NCBI GenBank assembly: GCA_031308135.1
Contig: JAHLJT010009436.1
Location: forward strand, 160,058,885 to 160,122,884
DNA from: Acheta domesticus
Lineage: Eukaryota > Arthropoda > Insecta > Orthoptera > Gryllidae
DNA: 64,000 nucleotides
Direction: 5' to 3'
Part shown: positions 57,858-64,000 of the stretch, piece by piece
Position numbering within the stretch: position 1 is the stretch's first letter
How the letters are laid out: each line of letters opens with the position of its first letter
Notes under the pieces: generated by a model
What the model saw: the letters and a program-made list of their open reading frames with translations, nothing else
Told to the model about the DNA's origin: nothing
Databases searched by the model: none
Position numbers and translations under genes: made by a program

Positions 57858-60132
57858 CGCTCCTCATCTTCCTTTTCGCGACGAAGACAACAGATGGGCA
57901 ATGGCGATACCATAGAAGTTTAACTAATTTAGATGGCGAAATGGGATATTGTGAAGCATATGACATAACAAAATAAGCAAGGACGGTGGAGGTGGGCTTT
58001 GTGTATGAGGTAAAGCATGTTTATTGTGATCTGTGTTGGGAAGAAGTAGCAAAACAAGGCAATGAGACTGAGCAAACCTGCAATGTCATTGTACAGGTGT
58101 AGCAGCCACGTTTTCATGAATAACACATGGGGTAAAATATTTGTAATAACTTCTAGTACCTTGTCAATGATGCAGGTTGTGAAGTGCCCATACAATCTGT
58201 AATGGAGTCAACGCAGTACGAAATGACGTTGACTGATAGGGAACAATGTAATCAAAAGAATGACATATGTGGGTTTTATGGCGAAGAAGGTGATTGAGTG
58301 GTGTTACGGTTGAGGATTCAAGAGATGGATTATATCCAGCTCATTAGAAATTACAAGAATTCACATGATATTTCAATCAAACTTCGAATGGAATACCCAT
58401 ATTAATAAGTGAAATCCAACTTGGGTCCACTATGTGAAACATTCAAATTCTTTCAAATGCATTAAACCTTCATATGAATCATTGTATTTTACAAATACAC
58501 ATTCCCGGTTTACATATGTCATAATATTCTGCGGAAACACATCCTCTTTAGGATTACAGATCTAGGTACTTTGGTCTTTTGGATTACACAAAAAGTGTAC
58601 GAATAACAAGCCAATGCCATACACGTTGTTGATGCAAGTCTCTATTGAGCTTGGAATATTACCACTACTTTAATAATTTAAGAATAAAGTTTTTAGTCAA
58701 AACCTACTTACTTAAGGATGAAAACGTGTTTTTAAGTAATTAAAATACTAGTGAATTAGTTACAGTTTGTGAATGCAATAGTAGTTATAATTTGTACTGT
58801 AGGCCTATATTATTCAAAGCCTGAAACAAGTGTACTTCAGCATCTAAGTCAATGACTTTTCGAAAAGAGGTTTCGTCCACCTTCCCTTGGTCCATAGAGT
58901 AAATGCTGAATGATAATTACAAGACGGCTTTCCCGATTGATCCTGATTCTCGTGCGTTCTCTGTGACCACCCTTCAGGTGTTCCTAAAATATCTTAATTT
59001 ACGTGTTAAACGCTTCCTGCAAGTGAACTTCAGTTACCTTCAACAGTACAGGCGCCGCAGGTTGTTTGTCCGAGTTGGCCGACACGCAAGCTCTTAGCAA
59101 GATTTCTTAGCAACTTACAAGTTGGATTCACCCTTCTGGAAATGTAGTAGTTTTCCTTTGCCAGGGACCATTGAAATCATTTATAAGTGCTTCATTGAAT
59201 ATTTTCTCATTTTGAAATGTGAAAATCAAGCAATTGAAATGTAAAAAACTGGAAAAGAAAACTTTCTCAAAAGCGTTCTTGGGATTCAATCAGTGCTGCA
59301 GAAGGGAAGTTGATTTTCGCTTCACTCTGTGAAAAGCCCGGAGTTCACTGGTGCTGGTTTCCTTATGTTATGTATTACATTATATTTTAGATTTTTAATG
59401 TTCTTCAATTAAGAAACACCTCGGGCATTGGTGATATATTTGAAAAAGTAGAAGAATATCAACGTGTTCCATCATCAAAGTGAGATGAATACTTTATCAG
59501 TGAAATTGGGTGTATAAAAAGGTTACAAGCAAGATGTCTCAACAAGCACTCGAAATGAACGCTACAGATTATTAACGTAAAATCCTCACAGTCAATAATT
59601 GCAATGATAACAATGCTATACAAAGAGACTCGTGTGTCGGATAGTATATGCCATCCGTAAACGATCGTTCTGCATAGCATTTGCTGCTAGCGATCACAAC
59701 ACAGAAGCAACTTGGCTTGAGAGACACACGAGTTCGTTTTGGGTGAATTATTATGGTATTATATGGAGAAAATTATCGAAACTCGCCTATTGCAGGAAGA
59801 ATTATTACAATTCATCACGAAAACATGGCCAATGGTGGATAAGTGTAATCAGCGCAAGTTGTTTTGAGCGTCGAAATCCCTAACCCTCTCTTTTATTATA
59901 CATAAGTGGCTTATGAATAAAAGTATTGACAAGCGTGATTGGCAACATTTGTAAACTAGACATGTTTGCGCTCTAGTTAGACGAAAATGGATATTCAGTC
60001 AACACAAGAGCATTGGTGCATTACAGCAGCACGACACTCCTTACCTTGGCGAAGTAGACGGACAGAGTTTATTTAGGTCCCTTAACATTATACATGAAGA
60101 TGGATCAAATGATCGAAATTCCTCCATTATTA

Positions 60133-60166
<34 letters not shown>

Positions 60167-60283
60167 GTTGCGTTTCAAAAATTTGACCAACGATAAAAAT
60201 GCTGACGAACGTCATCAGTAAGGACTCTACAGACATGACTTGAATTGAGCCAAAGATACTTCCAATAAGCTTGCGATAGAACT
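57858..60283. other. No supported gene; (TTA)n
   Basis: A TTA run lies at 60128-60164. Open frames at 57929, 58903 and 59632 have no motif. Confidence 0.4.
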
Positions 60284-60856
60284 TTAGTAGGAAGATTGAT
60301 TGATTGTTTAGTGAGTGCGAGCGCGACCACTGCTAAAGTCATTAGTCCCGTAAGTGAAGTACATGCTTTTATCGCGGGAGGTGGCGATGGGTGTCCTCCG
60401 CTGGATGGTGAGATCCAGTGCCGACCTACATCGTCTTTTCACCATCAGGAATCTGCCACCAACGCGTCCCCGTCCCAGCTAGGGACAATATGTGCATATG
60501 AGTGTAAGTGTTCGTAAGTAAGGGGGGAAGGAAATGACAAAGAAGAGAACAGATAGACGGATAGATAGATAGATTTATTACAGTTTGCTTTGAGATAATG
60601 GTCGGTGGCAAATATGATAAGAATTAGAATTAGAACAAATACGACCATTTACAATTAGAATTACTATTAAAATTAGAGGATGATATCCTAGTTCTAATTA
60701 ATTTCTAGTAATCTGTAAATTGACTTCTAGTTTAACTTACCTTTCACTTCACTACACTACACTGCATAACGGACATGACAATAATAATAAATATAAAAAA
60801 CAATATAAGCAATAATCATAACTTGAAAATTTCACTAAAGCTAATAGCATATATCA

Positions 60857-60909
<53 letters not shown>

Positions 60910-61275
60910 GATAACTGTTTCAGTATTGTTAGTGGTGATGCAAATAGAATTAAGTATACTCTAAAATTTGACTACATTAGAAGGAAGAGCCTCTAGTGCT
61001 TTTGCCAAGGCAGAAAGATCGCGCGTGATCATGCCCATTTGTTAGGGTACAGCTCAGGGAGTCCCCTGATATTGATGGGAGAAACCAAGGAAAAGTCGCG
61101 ATCAGAGCAGCCTGCCACTAGAATTCTCCTCCATGCGGTGGCTGAATTCGACGTAGCTACGCAGCTAGTGTCTAAAGTCCTGCCACCCCCGTCGGGAGTG
61201 GAACCCAAGGACCTCCCGGCCAAAGGCACTGCAGTGCCATCAATTGATACCCTGAGCCACCTTTGCCATTAAGCA
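60284..61275 (-). mobile_element. Long tRNA-type SINE, copy S9, split by a LINE fragment
   Basis: On the minus strand, 61275-61009 is the 5' half (B-box-like GGGTTCCACTCCCG, GGAGGAGAATTCTAG, CGCGCGATCTTTC). 60535-60284 is the 3' half (ACACTTACACTCATATGCAC, CCAGCGGAGGACACC, GGGACTAATGAC, AATCAATCAATC). The break falls inside the C/T-rich block after GATCTTTC. Confidence 0.75.
60536..61008 (-). mobile_element. 5'-truncated LINE-like insert inside SINE S9
   Basis: On the minus strand the insert ends CTGTAATAAATCTATCTATC, the form of a LINE 3' tail with a short tandem. An AAT/ATT run lies at 60861-60907. No coding motif survives, so LINE identity rests on the tail and on its position splitting a SINE. 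Confidence 0.5.
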
Positions 61276-61322
61276 TGAGCTGGAGCATTAGAAGGTAGAC
61301 ACGTAAACAACTTTCCTAAACT

Positions 61323-61543
61323 GCTATTTTTCCATAGCTACTTCTCAAGGCCTGTCTTCACGATGGAGTATATCAGGGCATTTCGCGTCTTTCTCGGTTG
61401 TGCCGCTAATGTCGCATGATCAAACGGTGCACGATACCTACGCGATCGTGTGACATCTAGCGGCACGACCGAGAAAGTCGCGAAATGCCCTGATATACTC
61501 CATCGTGAAGACAGGCCTTGAGAAGCAGCTATGGAGAAATGGC
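61323..61543. mobile_element. Palindromic MITE family P, copy 2
   Basis: Inverted halves of about 98 bp are nearly identical. The core CTGTCTTCACGATGGAGTAT, GGGCATTTCGCG, CTTTCTCGGT and GATGTC matches copy 1. The outer arms CCATAGCTACTTCTCAAGGC and partner are palindromic but unrelated to the outer arms of copy 1. It ends about 250 bp upstream of the putative transcription start at 61791. Confidence 0.85.
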
Positions 61544-61559
61544 TAGTGCTGGCCGTGTA

Positions 61560-61925
61560 GCGTTGCCAGAGCGGCGAGCGCCGCAGCGCAGGCCCGGAGC
61601 AGAGCAGCGCGGCGCTCCTCACCTTGGCAGACGCGTTTGTTTAGGCGCATTAGCGGCGGGCGGCGGCGGGCGTGGCGGGGGAGCGGGCGCGCTGGGGCGG
61701 GGCGGGGCGGAGCGCGGGTGGGGGAGGCGGGGGCGGCGGGGGCGGCGGAGCGCGGCGGTATAAGAGCGCGCGCGGCCCCGCGCCTGCCTCACTGCTCGCC
61801 ATGACTCCCCGGAGCGCTCTGCTGCTGCTGCTGGCCGTCGCGCCGCTCGCCGCCGCCTTCCCGCTGGACGAGGGCGACGCCGCGGGGCGGGACGACTACG
61901 CCGCAGAGACCGACAGCTACGGTAA
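61560..61925 (+). promoter_or_regulatory. CpG island and core promoter
   Basis: Very CpG-rich sequence with GC boxes (GGGGCGGGGCGGGGCGG, 61694-61710), a TATA box TATAAG at 61759-61764 and an initiator-like CCTCACT with A at 61791. The TATA-to-initiator distance of 32 bp is that of a focused promoter. Confidence 0.65.
61801..61921 (+). CDS. First coding exon of a secreted protein (partial gene)
   Basis: The ATG at 61801 lies about 10 nt after a plausible transcription start. The exon encodes 40 residues plus one base. Residues 1-19 (MTPRSALLLLLAVAPLAAA) form a typical signal peptide with a Leu-rich core and Ala-x-Ala cleavage site. The mature part starts FPLDEGDAAGRDDY and is acidic. A strong splice donor (ACG/GTAAGG) follows at 61921/61922, giving a phase-1 intron; the frame also stays open into the intron but there loses its character. 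The protein family cannot be told from 20 mature residues. It could be a secreted enzyme, neuropeptide precursor or cuticle-related protein. Confidence 0.6.
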
Positions 61926-64000
61926 GGGCCTCCCCCTCACCGCTCCACTGGATTTTGGGACTGCTGCCATTCTTCCATTTCGATTGTGACTGCGTCCAAT
62001 CTACCACTTGAACTCAACCCACATATCCTACCATTTGAATTGTGACACTTCTATCCTACCATTTCAATTGTGACCACTCCTATCCTATCATTTGAACTGC
62101 GACTATTTCCATTCTATCATTTAAAGTATTACCCCTTGCATCCTACCAGTTGAACCGTCATTACTTCCATTGTACCTTTTGAATGGATTCAAACGTTAGA
62201 GTTTAGTGGGATGTTGCTTTATTAGGGTTTAAATCCACGTTATAAACGGTGCTGTGAAGATGTTTTTTCACAATAGTAAAGCAATTAAGGTTTTTGAGAT
62301 TCATAATGCCACTCACCTCTTCCGGCTTACCATCTGCTAATCGAAACATAACGGTAATATTGCTTTGTAGTTATAAGTCCAATTATCAACGGGTTTGTTT
62401 TCCATTTCTCCAAATATTATGGGTTCCAAGGTGTCTCAGGTCTTTAAGGCTCCTACACCCAGTCTGTTGATTCAAAGACGATGACTATGCCGATTTGTAT
62501 TTTTGTCCGTGCTGCCAATGGATTTGTTATTGAAGTTTTTTGAAAAGGATAATACTACTCATATAATACCTGGTAATACTGCCTGATAATACTACTCATC
62601 ACCATTCATCATAGCGGGAATTCACGATTCAGCGAAGTATCTGGTCGGCTCAAAATGTTGTCGGTTGATTTCATTAATTTATCATGAGCACATTTAAAGT
62701 ATTTCTTTTTAATATTTTTAAAATAATAAAGCCGTGAAGCTTCTTGCCTCTTTGAGCCTTCCATTAATAGATGTATCGTCCATTCCTAGAAAAATAATGG
62801 CTCAATGTAATATCAGTTTATTAAGTTTTATGCCCAAACTAATTTCTTCTTTATTTCGTCAGTAGTAAGACCGACGACGATACATACGCCCGCCTTTCCA
62901 AAATACTATCTGTTATTCGAAGCATATAGTTTTAATTTATATTGTTCGTTAGAATTTGTGCCCACATTAGGATCGGGTCCATCACACACTGTCGTTTTTT
63001 TGAGAAGATAGAACTGCAACGGGTGGTCACCTAGTATTCGATTTTTCTACATTACAAATGTTATGCTTTGGCTATAATATGGGTTAGATAGTATTAAATT
63101 TTTATATCCAATGCTGACATGATGGCCGTATGTTTTTTTGTTGTTGAGATGATTTACCCTGGGTTTCTTCTTTCTTTAAATCGGTTCACAATTGTTTGTC
63201 ATATTGTCGACGATGAGTTCAAAGTTAATTTTAGTTTCTTGTTTAGTAAAGATATTTAACTTTTACAATCACTTTCAATTTTATGAAAGTAAATGTTCGG
63301 TTTTATCAAACTTATATAAGCAATCATTTACGTTGATGATAAGATATATCTAATTCATTATAGAGAATATAATGTGGTTCTCGTTCTTCTACAATTTCAA
63401 TCGATCGGATATTAGATAATACCACGAAAACATCCTTTTCTAACAACAAACATTCGACAACTAATTATTAATAATTTATTCTGTCAAGAAGAAGTTAATA
63501 GTTTTTTTACACACATTGGAATTTAACTAAAGTATATTAATAGCCTACTTTCTCAGTGAAAAAAGTTTGGTAAAAATTGAATCTGTCTTTCAAATTCACA
63601 AACAAACAATGTAAGCAAGGTCACTCTTAATCTCATTGTTACAGGAAGAATATTTTAAGGAGGTCATTTGTTACAATGACTGCGTGAGAATAACTCCAAC
63701 ATGTGTTTTATTTCTTTGCCCTTGTACTTGTACAAGGCTACATGAAATAAATTCATCCTTATACTAATTTATGAGTAAAGTATTGTGCAGCTTATTTTTC
63801 ACTTTCGATAATTATTTTCCTGAAATATTTCCACTTTTGAATAACAAATTATTTTAAACAATAATTGAATGAATTTCAATTAATAAAGTTTTACAGAAAG
63901 ATTTTTTTATTATTCATGAATTTTTATACCATCGGAACAATCGAACTCAAAGCTTTATTTGAATTTGACCATGAGATACTGAAGCCAAGTGCATCGGCCC
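61922..64000 (+). other. First intron of the secreted-protein gene (open to the right)
   Basis: AT-rich sequence after the GTAAGG donor. A near-tandem motif with ATCCTACCATTTGAA/ACTTC recurs at about 61990-62170. No second exon with matching phase is recognised before the window ends. Confidence 0.45.

Overview
The window is non-coding-dominated DNA from an animal nuclear genome. It is AT-rich, with many short isolated CpG-rich islands, A/T-rich microsatellites and a very dense mix of transposon families (I-clade LINE, mariner, piggyBac, IS630/Tc1-like, Helitron, tRNA-derived SINEs, many MITEs). This mix fits an arthropod, most likely an insect with a large genome; the species cannot be named from the sequence. 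There is no operon structure and no convincing intact gene except one first exon near the right end.

Layout. 1-4.05 kb: decayed I-clade LINE (endonuclease, reverse transcriptase, RNase H). 4.7-6.05 kb: degenerate ~300-bp tandem repeat split by a 405-bp MITE. 7.07-7.76 kb: internally deleted mariner. 7.91-8.0 kb: tRNA-like SINE head. 8.06-9.74 kb: internally deleted piggyBac with TTAA duplications. 10.95-18.2 kb: two copies of a GTCCGTC-containing repeat family (one carrying a nested solo LTR), GC islands, microsatellites and a TA-flanked hairpin MITE. 18.97-24.6 kb: long tRNA-type SINEs, a 15-bp minisatellite, 333-bp tandem units and a palindromic MITE. 25.75-26.06 kb: fragment of an IS630/Tc1-type transposase. 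30-36.2 kb: inverted-repeat element, another GTCCGTC repeat and a ~930-bp foldback. 36.4-42.8 kb: SINEs, some carrying nested insertions, including a 327-bp foldback with hammerhead-like motifs, plus a Helitron. 43-50 kb: two more GTCCGTC repeats, a SINE and small MITEs. 53.9-54.5 kb: LINE fragment. 60.3-61.5 kb: SINE split by a truncated LINE, then a second copy of the palindromic MITE. 61.56-61.92 kb: CpG island, TATA promoter and the first coding exon of a secreted protein; the rest is its intron.

The strongest unexplained signals are: (i) two copies of one palindromic MITE whose outer arms differ between loci yet are palindromic at each locus; (ii) a foldback with a 12-bp target duplication and a hammerhead-like core; (iii) a repeat family whose 5' hairpin keeps its pairing while its sequence changes between copies, and whose copies all end CTAG|T; (iv) a ~930-bp foldback. 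All identifications come from reading the sequence; no search or folding program was run.
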